A program made the translations under genes and the position numbers. The notes under the pieces were generated by a model. That model ran no database searches. It had not been told where the DNA came from and worked only from the letters and a program-made list of their open reading frames with translations. This document shows, piece after piece, positions 17,342-27,475 of a stretch of DNA of 64,000 nucleotides. How positions within the stretch are numbered: position 1 is the stretch's first letter; every line of letters starts with the position of its first letter. The DNA comes from Pedobacter jejuensis (GTDB lineage Bacteria > Bacteroidota > Bacteroidia > Sphingobacteriales > Sphingobacteriaceae): contig NZ_RBEE01000043.1 in assembly GCF_003725795.1 (NCBI RefSeq), forward strand, positions 124,001 through 188,000, given 5' to 3'.

Positions 17342-20300
17342 TTGAATATTCGCGATTTAATAAACAGATACAGAACCGACGATAGGGTAACGCAATTTAC
17401 CAAAGCGTTGAACACTTCTAAGAACCCGAAAATACAATTGAAAGGATTGGTAGGTTCTGCCGATGCCTTGGTTGCACTTTCATCGTATTTCTTATTACAT
17501 AAACCATTATTTTTTGTGTTGCCTGATAGGGAAGAAGCGGCTTATTTTCTTTCTGATTTGGAAAGTGTTTTAGATAAACAAGTTTTGCTTTTCCCTTCTT
17601 CTTACCGTAAATCGTTTGATTTTACACAGGTAGATACCGCAAATGTATTGGCCCGTGCCGAGGTTTTGAATGAACTTAATCACGATTCGGAGTACGGAAA
17701 AATTGTAGTTTCTTACCCAGAAGCCATTGCCGAGAAGGTTATCGACCGCTCTGCTTTAGAAAAAAATACGCTCGAAATTAGTCTGGGCGCCAAGCTAGGC
17801 ATCGATTTTATAAACGAGTTTTTGATTGATTACGATTTCGACAGAAGGGATTTTGTTTATGAACCCGGACAGTTTTCTATTCGTGGCGGTATTGTAGATA
17901 TTTTTTCGTTCTCATCAGATTTGCCATACCGCATTGAGTTTTTTGGTGATGAAGTAGAGAGCATCAGAAGCTTTGAAATAGAAAGTCAACTTTCGGTGGC
18001 CGATGTAAAATCGCTGACTATTGTACCAAATGTACAGGCAAAATTTTTAACAGAAAGCAACATCAGCATACTGGATTATATTGATAAAGATACCCAACTC
18101 TGGTTTAAAGATGTCGAATTTACCCTAGATATTGTTAAGGCAGGTTATAAAAAAGCCGTTGAACTTTGGAAAGCTTTATCACTAGCAGAGAAAACTCAAA
18201 ACCCCGATTGGATTGACCCGAAATTTGCATTTACCGATGAGAAATTGCTTGGCGATCACCTTCAAGATTTCCCGATTATAGAGTTTGGTAAACAATTTTT
18301 TTATCAAACAGAAAATCGTTTTGAATTTGAAACCCGACCACAGCCTTCGTTTAATAAAGATTTCAACCTACTGATTCATAATCTGAAAGAGAATGAAAAG
18401 GCTGGTATCGTAAACTTTATTTTTACCGATTCGCCTAAGCAAATTGAGCGCTTGTATGCCATTTTAGAAGACATTGATAAAACTGCGAAGTTTACACCGA
18501 TTAATAGTATGCTGCGTGAAGGTTTTGTTGATGCGCAAATACAAACTGCATTTTACACCGACCACCAGATTTTTGACCGTTACTACAAATACAAATTAAA
18601 AAAAGGCTATCAAAAAAGCCAGGCGATAACACTAAAAGATCTTCGGGAATTAAAATCTGGTGATTACGTAACTCATATCGACCATGGTATTGGTAAATAT
18701 GCAGGATTAGAAAAGGTTGAGGTGAATGGCAAAACACAGGAAATGATTCGCCTTATTTACGCAGATAATGATTTGCTTTACGTAAACATTAACTCCTTAA
18801 ATCGCATTGCGAAATACAGCGGTAAAGATAGTGGCGTACCTAAAATGAATAAACTAGGTACAGATGCCTGGGATAAGCTGAAAAAAACCACAAAAAAAAA
18901 AGTTAAAGACATTGCCCGCGATTTAATAAAACTTTATGCCTTACGGAAAACGCAGGCCGGAACTGCATTTTCTCCAGACGGTTATTTACAAACAGAACTC
19001 GAAGCATCTTTTATTTATGAGGATACGCCCGACCAGCTAAAAGCTACTCAGGATGTTAAAAGGGATATGGAATCTCCACACCCGATGGATAGGCTGGTTT
19101 GTGGTGATGTAGGTTTTGGCAAAACAGAAATTGCGGTTCGTGCTGCTTTTAAAGCTGTGGCAGAAGGCAAACAAGCTGCAATCTTGGTACCTACAACCAT
19201 TTTGGCACTTCAGCACTTTAAAACCTTCTCTTCGCGATTAAAAGATTTTCCGGTTACGGTTGATTACATCAATCGTTTTAAAACCAGCAAACAAATTAAG
19301 GATACATTAGCAGAAGCCGCAGCCGGAAAAGTTGATATTTTAATTGGTACACACCGCTTGCTTAGTAAAGACGTGAAGTTTAAAGACCTCGGCATCATGA
19401 TTATTGATGAAGAGCAGAAATTTGGCGTTACGGCGAAAGAACGATTAAAAGCTGTGCGTGTAAATGTAGATACTTTAACCCTTACAGCTACCCCGATACC
19501 ACGAACACTACATTTCTCGTTAATGGGTGCGAGAGATTTATCAATTATAAGCACACCGCCGCCAAACCGCCAACCGGTTAGTACCGAATTGCATGTTTTT
19601 AATGATAAATTAATTCAGGAAGCAATTCAATTTGAGTTGGATAGAGGCGGACAAGCATTTTTTATTCATAATCGGGTGAATGATTTGATGCAATTAGGAG
19701 GTTTAATTCAGAAATTGGTTCCGAAAGCAAGAATTGGTATTGCTCATGGTCAGTTAGATGGCGATGCTTTGGAAGATGTAATGCTTGATTTTATTAATGG
19801 GGAAAAAGATGTTCTGGTTGCGACCACAATTATTGAGGCCGGCTTAGACATTCCAAACGCCAACACCATTATTATTAACCACGCCCACATGTTTGGCTTA
19901 AGCGATTTGCATCAAATGCGTGGTCGCGTTGGGCGAAGCAATAAAAAAGCATTTTGCTACTTATTGTCGCCACCGCTTTCAACTTTAACATCTGAAGCCA
20001 GAAAACGATTAAGTGCTATTGAAGAATTCTCTGATTTAGGTAGTGGTTTTAATGTAGCCATGCGAGATTTGGATATTCGCGGAAGTGGAAATTTGTTAGG
20101 TGCAGAACAAAGTGGTTTCATTGCCGAAATTGGTTTCGAGATGTATCATAAAATATTAGATGAAGCCATTCAGGAATTGAAAGAAGCCGAATTTAAAGGC
20201 TTATTTGAGCATGAACCCAATCGCCCATTTGTAGGTTTTACGCAGGTTGATACCGATTTGGAACTGTATATTCCAGACGCATATATTACCAATATTACGG

Positions 20301-20680
20301 AAAGATATAACTTATACACCGAGCTATCTAAACTTGGCAATGAAACAGAATTAGCCGTTTTTGAAAAGCATTTAGCTGATAGATTTGGTCCGGTACCTCC
20401 GCAGGTTAAAACAATGTTGAGTGTAGTTAGGCTGCAGTGGTTGGGCAAGAAATTAGGTTTCGAAAAAATCAGTTTTAAAAAGAATAGTTTACGCGGATAT
20501 TTTCTTAGTGATAAACAATCGAGGTATTTTGATTCAGAGACTTTTACTAAAATTTTAACTTTCGCACAAAATCACCCGCGAATGTGTAATTTGAAAGAGG
20601 TAAAAAATACTTTAAGAATCGCTTTTGATAATGTTGTAACTGTTGAAGAAGCCATTCAAACCCTAGAGTTGATAGATTAA
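17342..20680 (+). CDS. mfd: transcription-repair coupling factor
   Basis: DNA translocase that removes RNA polymerase stalled at lesions and recruits UvrA. Its 1,112 residues are close to the family length of about 1,150. The N-terminal UvrB-like part contains GQFSIRGGIVDIFSF; the RNA-polymerase-interacting domain begins at GDYVTHIDHGIGKYAGL (near residue 440); Walker A GDVGFGKTE lies near 585; and the DEEQKFGV box, the TATPIPRTL motif and the QMRGRVGRS motif VI follow. The C-terminal TRCF domain closes the protein. The start is a TTG at 17342; no upstream ATG fits. It overlaps the next gene by one base (TAATG). Confidence 0.97.
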   Translation: MNIRDLINRYRTDDRVTQFTKALNTSKNPKIQLKGLVGSADALVALSSYFLLHKPLFFVLPDREEAAYFLSDLESVLDKQVLLFPSSYRKSFDFTQVDTANVLARAEVLNELNHDSEYGKIVVSYPEAIAEKVIDRSALEKNTLEISLGAKLGIDFINEFLIDYDFDRRDFVYEPGQFSIRGGIVDIFSFSSDLPYRIEFFGDEVESIRSFEIESQLSVADVKSLTIVPNVQAKFLTESNISILDYIDKDTQLWFKDVEFTLDIVKAGYKKAVELWKALSLAEKTQNPDWIDPKFAFTDEKLLGDHLQDFPIIEFGKQFFYQTENRFEFETRPQPSFNKDFNLLIHNLKENEKAGIVNFIFTDSPKQIERLYAILEDIDKTAKFTPINSMLREGFVDAQIQTAFYTDHQIFDRYYKYKLKKGYQKSQAITLKDLRELKSGDYVTHIDHGIGKYAGLEKVEVNGKTQEMIRLIYADNDLLYVNINSLNRIAKYSGKDSGVPKMNKLGTDAWDKLKKTTKKKVKDIARDLIKLYALRKTQAGTAFSPDGYLQTELEASFIYEDTPDQLKATQDVKRDMESPHPMDRLVCGDVGFGKTEIAVRAAFKAVAEGKQAAILVPTTILALQHFKTFSSRLKDFPVTVDYINRFKTSKQIKDTLAEAAAGKVDILIGTHRLLSKDVKFKDLGIMIIDEEQKFGVTAKERLKAVRVNVDTLTLTATPIPRTLHFSLMGARDLSIISTPPPNRQPVSTELHVFNDKLIQEAIQFELDRGGQAFFIHNRVNDLMQLGGLIQKLVPKARIGIAHGQLDGDALEDVMLDFINGEKDVLVATTIIEAGLDIPNANTIIINHAHMFGLSDLHQMRGRVGRSNKKAFCYLLSPPLSTLTSEARKRLSAIEEFSDLGSGFNVAMRDLDIRGSGNLLGAEQSGFIAEIGFEMYHKILDEAIQELKEAEFKGLFEHEPNRPFVGFTQVDTDLELYIPDAYITNITERYNLYTELSKLGNETELAVFEKHLADRFGPVPPQVKTMLSVVRLQWLGKKLGFEKISFKKNSLRGYFLSDKQSRYFDSETFTKILTFAQNHPRMCNLKEVKNTLRIAFDNVVTVEEAIQTLELID

Positions 20681-20895
20681 TGTTAGACCCAACGTTATTA
20701 CTCGATTTAGTTAAAATGCAAATGCCTTACGGTAAATATAAAGGCTATTTAATTTGCAACATACCCGAAAGTTATTTGCTTTGGTATAAAGATAAAGGTT
20801 TCCCAAAAGGAAAATTAGGTGATTTAATGGCAACCATGTTCGAAATTAGGGTTAATGGCTTAGAATATTTGTTAACGCCGCTAAAGGGAAGATAA
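20680..20895 (+). CDS. DUF3820 family protein
   Basis: A 71-residue protein with the DUF3820 pattern MPYGKYKGYLICNIPESYLLWY followed by FPKGKLGDL, positions about 15-52 (quoted in part: MPYGKYKG, PESYLLWY). Homologues are small cytoplasmic proteins, sometimes called putative quorum-sensing-regulated virulence factor on weak grounds. Its ATG overlaps the mfd stop codon by one base, so it should be translationally coupled to mfd. Function unknown. Confidence 0.87.
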   Translation: MLDPTLLLDLVKMQMPYGKYKGYLICNIPESYLLWYKDKGFPKGKLGDLMATMFEIRVNGLEYLLTPLKGR

Positions 20896-20909
20896 TTTTA
20901 TTTTGATGC

Positions 20910-21220
20910 ATCTAGACCAAAATGATTTTTTTTGCCACAGAAACTCAGAAGGCTCAGAATTATTGAAATACTTTTTCATGTGATGGTGATTTCCCAACAC
21001 GAAAAATCTACGTAATTAGCATAATCTGCAGGAAGTAGATTTTCATGCTAGATGCCTGCAAAGCATCCTAGATATTCTGTCTGTGAAGGCACCGACCGAT
21101 ACACCTCTAGACCCAAAAATTATGTATTTGCCCCAGAAGCTCAGAATTATTGAATACTTTTTCATCTGATGGTGATTTCTGAACTCGAAAAATCTGCGTA
21201 CTTAGCTTAATCTGCGGGAA
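20910..21220. repeat. pair of degenerate direct repeats filling the mfd-side gap
   Basis: Two diverged copies of about 120 bp (20910-21033 and 21105-21220) share the blocks CTCAGAATTATTGAA, TACTTTTTCAT, GATGGTGATTTC, CGAAAAATCT and TAATCTGC. No gene fits in the gap 20896-21228. It looks like decayed dispersed intergenic repeat sequence. Confidence 0.75.
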
Positions 21221-21228
21221 ACAATAAT

Positions 21229-21945
21229 CTAAATCTCACAACCATTTTCATCACAAATTGCATCATCATTTTTATTCAACGAGGTTAGGTTTGTTTTTGG
21301 TTGAGATGATTTCCACTCTGTAAAACTTTGCGTTAAAGCATCTGTGAAAGCCTGTACAGGTTGCGCTCCTGAAACAGCATACTTTCTATCCATTACAAAA
21401 TACGGCACACCACGAATACCTAAATTCTGGCTTTCGTATATATCATAACGTACCTCTTCTGCAAATTTATTGCTTTGTAAAACCTCTTTGGCTTCAGTTT
21501 TATCCAAACCTATCTCTTCTGCCAGTTGCAATAAAACAGCATCTTCCCCAATATTTAAGCTGCGTACAAAATGGGCTTCGAAAAGTTTTTCCTCTGCTAA
21601 ATCCTGGAGATTATGTTTAGCAGCTAAATGAATTAAACGATGGGCATTGAAAGTATTTGCAGGAATATTTTTATCAAAATCAATTGTTAAACCCGTATCA
21701 GCAGCCATCTCCACAACCTGCTTAGTCATTTGTTTGGCTTGTTCAATTGGCATACCTTTGCTTCTCGACAAATAATCATAAACATTTTCATTGTTTGTAT
21801 TATGGTATTCAGGATTTAGCTGATAGCTTTTCCACTCAACTTCAATCTCATTTTTAAAGGGTAAAGCTTCTATAGCTTTTTCAAAATGGCGTTTCCCAAT
21901 ATAGCAAAACGGACACATTACATCCGACCAGATTTCTACTTTCAT
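21229..21945 (-). CDS. DsbA-family oxidoreductase (FrnE-like)
   Basis: A 238-residue thioredoxin-fold protein of the DsbA/FrnE branch. The active site is CPFC at residues 11-14 (WSDVMCPFCYIGKRHFE). The cis-proline loop is visible as GIRGVPYFVM near residue 180. A further cysteine pair sits at the extreme C-terminus (CDENGCEI). There is no signal peptide, so it is cytoplasmic. FrnE-type proteins act as disulfide isomerases or oxidoreductases in stress response; the client is unknown. Monocistronic; the repeat-filled gap lies downstream. Confidence 0.92.
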   Translation of the reverse strand: MKVEIWSDVMCPFCYIGKRHFEKAIEALPFKNEIEVEWKSYQLNPEYHNTNNENVYDYLSRSKGMPIEQAKQMTKQVVEMAADTGLTIDFDKNIPANTFNAHRLIHLAAKHNLQDLAEEKLFEAHFVRSLNIGEDAVLLQLAEEIGLDKTEAKEVLQSNKFAEEVRYDIYESQNLGIRGVPYFVMDRKYAVSGAQPVQAFTDALTQSFTEWKSSQPKTNLTSLNKNDDAICDENGCEI

Positions 21946-22156
21946 AAATCAAAAATACCGGATTAAGAAAGAATCAGCGTAAGCGGAAAGTAAAATACCT
22001 ACCCGCATAGTTACTCAAGTTGTGTAAATATTTGCCCATTAAGGGAAATTACTGCCCTTTTAAAAATAATTAAAAACTGATAAACTACTGAATTACATTA
22101 GCTTAAGAAAATGGCACAATTTTCTTAACTAACCTATATAAAATTTATAATTAGGC

Positions 22157-24097
22157 ATGAAAAAAACGTTCTTTACAATTTTAACCTCCACAGTCATCTC
22201 TCTTAGTGCAACCGCCCAGCGGCAAGCAGATTATGTGTCAAAATTTGACACCAAAATTGAAACCATTCTTTTAAATAATTTAACAGGAAACATTATTGTA
22301 AAGGAATCAGGTAAAGTTTCATCTTTTAATCCACAATCTAATTCAATTGATTGGGTGATAACTGACGAGCAAATAGGAAAAATGAGCGGTGCTCGAACTT
22401 TAAATAAAGCTGCTGACTTTGCTAATGATTTAGACATTTCTAAGCTACTTCAATCAACTGATAAATTGAACTTTTTAGATAATACACCATTTATACAAGC
22501 TAATATAAATGGAAAAGATGTAATACTAAATGCTTTAGATGGAAAGATAATATTCAATTCAGCAACAAAACCCTATAGAATTGTGCTTAGCCAATACATC
22601 CAGGGAGAAGATAAATTTTTGTTTTTAACTACGGAGGGAAAAGAATTTAAATGTGTTTTGTATGATTTGAAAACAGGCGAAGACAAATGGGCAACTATTG
22701 TTGGCACAAAAGAAAGTATGCTTAAAAGTTTTAGCATTAATATAGCAAACAAATTAGCCACCAAAGATGAATTGATTGCCACAGATGATGCCATTTACAC
22801 AACAATAAATAATAAGTTATTCAAATTAGATAAGCAAACAGGCAAAATAAACTGGACCGCTCCAGAAAACGTAAATCGATTCTATCTTTCAAATGATGCT
22901 AAGCACGTAATAACCATGCGAAACGCTGGCAGTATCCTTTCTTCAAAAAGAGCTTTAAATGTTATTAATTCTGATAATGGCAGTCAACTTTTTAAAGAAG
23001 ATATCGTAACTAAATACATCTCGTACATAGAAGATTGGGGCAACAAATTTCTTATTGCTCATTCCACCGGATTTAATTTTTTCGATTATTCAACAGGTAA
23101 AAAGATATGGAAAAAAGATGCCAAAGGTGATGACATTAAACGTGTTATACCAATTGATAATGATTATTTGTACATAGCTGATAACGAGATGAGCTTGATT
23201 GATAATGATGGCAAACAAAAATGGAAAAACTTTATAGAAATTAGTGATGATAAAACTGATGCTGTTTACTTTTTAAATAGAATTGATAACAACAAAGTTT
23301 TTTATTTAACCGGAACCTATGGCAACATGGTTGATTATACTTCAGGTAAGAAAATATGGAAAGGAAATATAAAGTTCGACCCTAAATTACCTCTGTTATA
23401 TGCTTATGATGAATCGACAAAATCCTTTCTAGTTTTCAATGATGAAAAACTATATAAGTTTGATCCATCGGCACAAGAGAAACCTGAAGCGTTTGCGAAA
23501 GTAAAAGTTAAAGATGATAAAACACTTTCTACAATTGGCCTATTTGATTGGGGTGTATCGTTAACAGGCGAATATGAAGTAATTGGTGTAAATAAAGATG
23601 GAACCACTAAGTTTCAAAAAACATACAAAGAACCAGGTGAAGGAGCTAGAAGATTATTGAAAATTGGCGGCATGGTTGGTAGTTCATATTTTGGGCTGAA
23701 GTCAAGCCTACAACAAGGTTTATCTGAAGCTACCTATGTTTCTAGAGATGCTAATGGTAAAATAAAAGAGGGTTATTTATTAAGTGATAGCGATAGGCAG
23801 AAATTAGCCAATAAAGCTTCAACTAATAATTTTATTTCTGGTGCCATAACAACAAATATTACCAGTAAAATGAATTCGCGTTTTAAGGCTTTAAAACAAA
23901 ACAATGATTTTGCTTTCATCTTTGCAAGAGGCGAGTCAGACCAATCAAATTATCTAGTAAAAGTTAGAAAGTCTGATGGCGTGGAAGTAGATAAAATAAT
24001 CATCGACATGGCTAAACCGGTTTATGAGATAGATAACGTAACAGACAATTTATATTATGTGTATCAGAACGAATTAAGAGTTTTTTCTAAAAAGTAG
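22157..24097 (+). CDS. secreted PQQ-like beta-propeller protein
   Basis: A 646-residue protein with a signal peptide (MKKTFFTILTSTVISLSATAQ, cleaved near residue 20). The body contains repeated short motifs of PQQ-like propeller blades: TGEDKWAT, TGKINWTA, TGKKIWKK, DGKQKWKN and SGKKIWKG. The regular spacing of G-K-x-x-W units suggests a seven- or eight-bladed propeller. There are no quinoprotein active-site residues I can identify, so this is probably a binding or scaffold protein and not a dehydrogenase. It stands alone, followed by a strong terminator. Confidence 0.8.
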   Translation: MKKTFFTILTSTVISLSATAQRQADYVSKFDTKIETILLNNLTGNIIVKESGKVSSFNPQSNSIDWVITDEQIGKMSGARTLNKAADFANDLDISKLLQSTDKLNFLDNTPFIQANINGKDVILNALDGKIIFNSATKPYRIVLSQYIQGEDKFLFLTTEGKEFKCVLYDLKTGEDKWATIVGTKESMLKSFSINIANKLATKDELIATDDAIYTTINNKLFKLDKQTGKINWTAPENVNRFYLSNDAKHVITMRNAGSILSSKRALNVINSDNGSQLFKEDIVTKYISYIEDWGNKFLIAHSTGFNFFDYSTGKKIWKKDAKGDDIKRVIPIDNDYLYIADNEMSLIDNDGKQKWKNFIEISDDKTDAVYFLNRIDNNKVFYLTGTYGNMVDYTSGKKIWKGNIKFDPKLPLLYAYDESTKSFLVFNDEKLYKFDPSAQEKPEAFAKVKVKDDKTLSTIGLFDWGVSLTGEYEVIGVNKDGTTKFQKTYKEPGEGARRLLKIGGMVGSSYFGLKSSLQQGLSEATYVSRDANGKIKEGYLLSDSDRQKLANKASTNNFISGAITTNITSKMNSRFKALKQNNDFAFIFARGESDQSNYLVKVRKSDGVEVDKIIIDMAKPVYEIDNVTDNLYYVYQNELRVFSKK

Positions 24098-24121
24098 TAT
24101 CTACTTTTTAGATTTTAAAAT

Positions 24122-24170
24122 ATAATAAACAAAGGCAATCTTCAATAAGAAAATTGCCTTTGTTTATTAT
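24122..24170. terminator. bidirectional terminator
   Basis: A perfect 18-bp stem (24122-24139 and 24153-24170) with a 13-nt loop; the core is AAAGGCAAT / ATTGCCTTT, and A/T-rich ends supply T-runs on both strands. It lies between convergent stops at 24097 and 24196. Confidence 0.9.
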
Positions 24171-24195
24171 GTGAAAGCTTGTAGGAAGTTGATTT

Positions 24196-26901
24196 TTACT
24201 TATACAATTGATTAAATATCAGTTTAAATGTTCCATGTGTTTGAGCTCTGAAAGCAATCTCTGGTCCGAAAGCATAAAGTTTTCCTTTACCAATATTGGC
24301 TTCGAAAGCGGTCACGCCGTCTTGCAAATACGCTTGCCCCCAAGCCCAACCGCTACGCAGTGGCGTTGCAGAATTAAACCACATTAAAGGTTTTATCTTT
24401 CCTGAAGCAATGGCATCACCGGTTAATTTGAAAACAGGGCTGTTATCAAAATAAACATCAGCTTCCTTTTCCATGCCCCAATTGGCTGCCTGCTTGTTAT
24501 CAACTTCTACATTCAGCACGCTGCCCGGGACATAAAACTTTTCATCGGGCAATCTTTTTTCCGTTCCATTAACAATTTCTACCATCGCATTGCGAACGGG
24601 TAATTGTAAGTGGTAAGCGAGGCTTGTGCTTGAACCGATGGTTACAACTTTGCCACCATCTTCCATAAATTTTTTAATTTGTGGAATAGATTTATCAGCA
24701 GTAATTCTACCAGTTTGTTTTTTGTATTCATCTGGTACATTTTGAGGCATTGGAGCACCCAGACCGCCGCCGCCTCTGCCAGTGGAGCCGGCCGTTGGCA
24801 ATGCTGGTATTGCTCCACCAACAAATACAATCACATCATATTTCGTTTTTAAATCACCAGCGTCAATATCCTGCGGATAGATAACCGTAGCGTTGTAATG
24901 ATATTGTTCCATCAACCAACGCACCCAACCCGAAGCCATCGAGCCACCATAAGTATCCCAAAGCGCAATTCTACCAGCTTCGATTTTAGTTTTACTTTTT
25001 GGAGCAGAGGCTGATTTTAATTTCACATTCGCTTTCTGTAAAATGCTCTTTGCATTTGCAGAAGCCGATACATAAAAATCGCCGTTTTCTGAAGAACGAA
25101 ACACATCAACTTTACTTTTTAGTAAATCGTTAACTGCCGTGTAAGAATCATTCTGGGCTGAAGCCAACACATAACTCGAACCCGATGGCAGTTTATTTTC
25201 TGGCTTTAACAACTGACCGAACGGAACCCGCTCAAAAGGACCTGAAAAATCGTCAAGTAATCTATCAAACTTTACGTCCATCATGTAAGCCAGTGTCCAT
25301 CCTGCTGCATCATATGGCGGAATTGGTGCACTCCCTTCATATTTAAAGTCATTCGGATGGTCTTGTGGCTCAAACATATCCAAAACATGCGGCCTAAAAG
25401 CTTGGTCCGTTTTTACAACATAGCTTCCTGTCGGATAACTTTTACCAGCAACTGTAAACGGAGCAGTTGCTTTTTGAACTAAGATTCCTGTTCTGATTAA
25501 AGCATTTAAAAACTTTATGGCTGAATTAAAATCTGGCTGATCAGCAGATAAAATATATCCTCGTGCATCACGATTTAGCGGCGCATTCATCACCGTATCA
25601 AATGCTTTAATGCTCATTCCTCTTCCTCTGCCAAATTCTCCTGGCGCAGTTGCTGATGCCGATGTTTTGCCCGCAGCGTTTATCGCATCTATCTTTTTAG
25701 GTGAGAAAGACCAATTATCTTTTTTACCTCTATCAATAGAGTTTTTTCCCATTTGATAAATGTTGTACAGCAATTCATCGTGATAACGTTGTGCATAACC
25801 TAAAACAGCGTAGTTTAAAGAAACTGAATAATCTATGGAGTTTTTGAAATACCATTTTCTAGGTGTAATTGGGTTTGGCGAATCGCCATTTGGTAACAAC
25901 CTCGCCGGAACCAAAGGAATTTCTGAAGGAGTTGGGCTGCCAATAATTTCAGTCAACAAGCCAATCATATTATGAAAATATGTTGTCGTTCTTAAGCCGC
26001 CATTGTACCAGGTAGAATAAACTGAACCACCTCTTTGCGTGTAACCTGGCTTATTTTCTACGTTCATTCTGTTGTGCATCGCAGCTCCAACAGCATCCAA
26101 ACTGGTTAAAACAGTTGGATCGAAAACATAATTGAATGGATCGCGATAAGGCGGGCCTGCAACAACTGTTCCGGCCGGACCAGCCTGATGATGATTGTAC
26201 ATAATCTGAGGCAACCATTCTACAAAAAGCTGGCGACCCATATTTTGCGTTTCTTTTAAATTGAGCATAAAAAAATCTCTGTTATTATCATGCCCGGCAT
26301 ATTTTTCATACAATCTTGGCAAGCCAGATACCGTTCTTTTCTTCTGATCTTTTTCCTTCATATACCAGTTACTTACCAGCTCTTGTCCATCAGGATTAGC
26401 ATGAGTGAAAAGGATGATAACATTATCTAGTATTTTCAGCGTTTCTGGATCTGTTTTCGATGCAAATTCATAAGCTGTTTGAATAAGTTGATGAGCACCA
26501 ACAACTTCGTTAGCATGCAAACCTCCGTCAATCCAAACCACAGCTTTACCTTCTTGAGCTAAGGCTTTAGCTTGTTCGGGTGTTATTTCTGCATGAGCCA
26601 GCTGCTGCGAAATTTCTTTGTATCGATCTAATTTTTTTAAATTTTCGGGCGAGGTTACAATTAACATATATTGCGATCTGCCTTCTTCGGTTTTACCAAT
26701 ATCTACAAGCTTAACACGCTTTGATGTTTCTGCAAGTTTTTTAAAGTAAGCTTCTGTTTGTGTATAGTTAGCGAGTTGGTAATCATCGCCAATATCAAAT
26801 CCAAAATGTGCTTTTGGTGTTGGTACATCTTGTGCAAAAACAGTTGCACAACTCAACACCAAAAAGGCAATACAGAACCTTTTGAAGTAGTTTTCTATCA
26901 T
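24196..26901 (-). CDS. secreted M14-family zinc carboxypeptidase
   Basis: I choose the ATG at 26901 (901 residues, MIENYFKRF...), because the nominal upstream start at 26931 lies within a TAnnTTTG promoter. A signal peptide occupies about residues 1-23. The peptidase domain has the zinc-binding GGLHANEVVGAHQL near residue 125 and NPDGQE near 170, and the general-base motif TEIIGSP near 325. The remaining C-terminal half includes a glutamine-amidotransferase-like segment (VIFVGGAIPALP) and no further known catalytic motif. Expected to trim peptides in the periplasm or outside the cell. Confidence 0.88.
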   Translation of the reverse strand: MIENYFKRFCIAFLVLSCATVFAQDVPTPKAHFGFDIGDDYQLANYTQTEAYFKKLAETSKRVKLVDIGKTEEGRSQYMLIVTSPENLKKLDRYKEISQQLAHAEITPEQAKALAQEGKAVVWIDGGLHANEVVGAHQLIQTAYEFASKTDPETLKILDNVIILFTHANPDGQELVSNWYMKEKDQKKRTVSGLPRLYEKYAGHDNNRDFFMLNLKETQNMGRQLFVEWLPQIMYNHHQAGPAGTVVAGPPYRDPFNYVFDPTVLTSLDAVGAAMHNRMNVENKPGYTQRGGSVYSTWYNGGLRTTTYFHNMIGLLTEIIGSPTPSEIPLVPARLLPNGDSPNPITPRKWYFKNSIDYSVSLNYAVLGYAQRYHDELLYNIYQMGKNSIDRGKKDNWSFSPKKIDAINAAGKTSASATAPGEFGRGRGMSIKAFDTVMNAPLNRDARGYILSADQPDFNSAIKFLNALIRTGILVQKATAPFTVAGKSYPTGSYVVKTDQAFRPHVLDMFEPQDHPNDFKYEGSAPIPPYDAAGWTLAYMMDVKFDRLLDDFSGPFERVPFGQLLKPENKLPSGSSYVLASAQNDSYTAVNDLLKSKVDVFRSSENGDFYVSASANAKSILQKANVKLKSASAPKSKTKIEAGRIALWDTYGGSMASGWVRWLMEQYHYNATVIYPQDIDAGDLKTKYDVIVFVGGAIPALPTAGSTGRGGGGLGAPMPQNVPDEYKKQTGRITADKSIPQIKKFMEDGGKVVTIGSSTSLAYHLQLPVRNAMVEIVNGTEKRLPDEKFYVPGSVLNVEVDNKQAANWGMEKEADVYFDNSPVFKLTGDAIASGKIKPLMWFNSATPLRSGWAWGQAYLQDGVTAFEANIGKGKLYAFGPEIAFRAQTHGTFKLIFNQLYK

Positions 26902-26928
26902 AGTCGGGAAAGTTTGGTTGGTTAATAC

Positions 26929-26936
26929 CAAATATA
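26929..26936 (-). promoter_or_regulatory. -7 element of the M14 peptidase gene
   Basis: On the minus strand TATATTTG matches TAnnTTTG and would start transcription about 20 nt upstream of the ATG at 26901. I see no clear -33 TTTG at ideal spacing. This element decides between the two possible start codons. Confidence 0.45.
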
Positions 26937-27084
26937 TAACAGAAAAGCATCTCTAACATCCATGCTGTAAATTTGTTACAGTTTAGTTGGCTAATTTGTA
27001 TAAAAACTAAATTGATTAACAATTCTTATCCATATTGCATACATTTGCCATCGATGTAAGTTCTTAACTTTATTTTTTCATCAA

Positions 27085-27275
27085 CCGATATCGGTTTTAC
27101 TTAGCTGTAGATTAAAAGGGAATCGTGTGTAAATCACGAACTGTCGCGCAACTGTAAGTTCTGTCTTTGTATAAATAGAGACAACAAATTATCAAAAATG
27201 CCACTGTACTTTCGGGTATGGGAAGGCGATAATTTGGGGATAAGTCAGGAGACCTGCCAAATATCGAATTGACGA
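27085..27275 (+). promoter_or_regulatory. cobalamin (B12) riboswitch upstream of metE
   Basis: The conserved aptamer pieces occur in order: AAAAGGGAA near 27115-27122, hairpin CGTG-CACG (27124-27138), GCGCAACTGTAAG (27146-27158), GCCACTG (27200-27206), GGGAAGGC (27220-27227) and the B12 box AGTCAGGAGACCTGCC (27243-27258). CAAATTATC and GATAATTTG form a supporting stem. Downstream, CAGGTCT (27302-27308) is the exact complement of AGACCTG (27250-27256) within the B12 box, giving a likely switch pairing. Adenosyl- or methylcobalamin binding would be expected to shut off metE. The exact 5' boundary is approximate. Confidence 0.93.
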
Positions 27276-27475
27276 TGCTTTCGCGTTAAAAAGCAATTGG
27301 TCAGGTCTGATTTGTACAATAAAATTACCGTTTTATTAGGTGCTAACTTTCAGCTTTATTGCTGCGAAGATGGATCGCTGTGCATTAACCTTACCCTTTA
27401 AATTTTATCTCAAAACATTTTAAAATACTGTATCAAGGGCTTTTAAACGATTTATTTACTTAATCTTTAAAAGAG

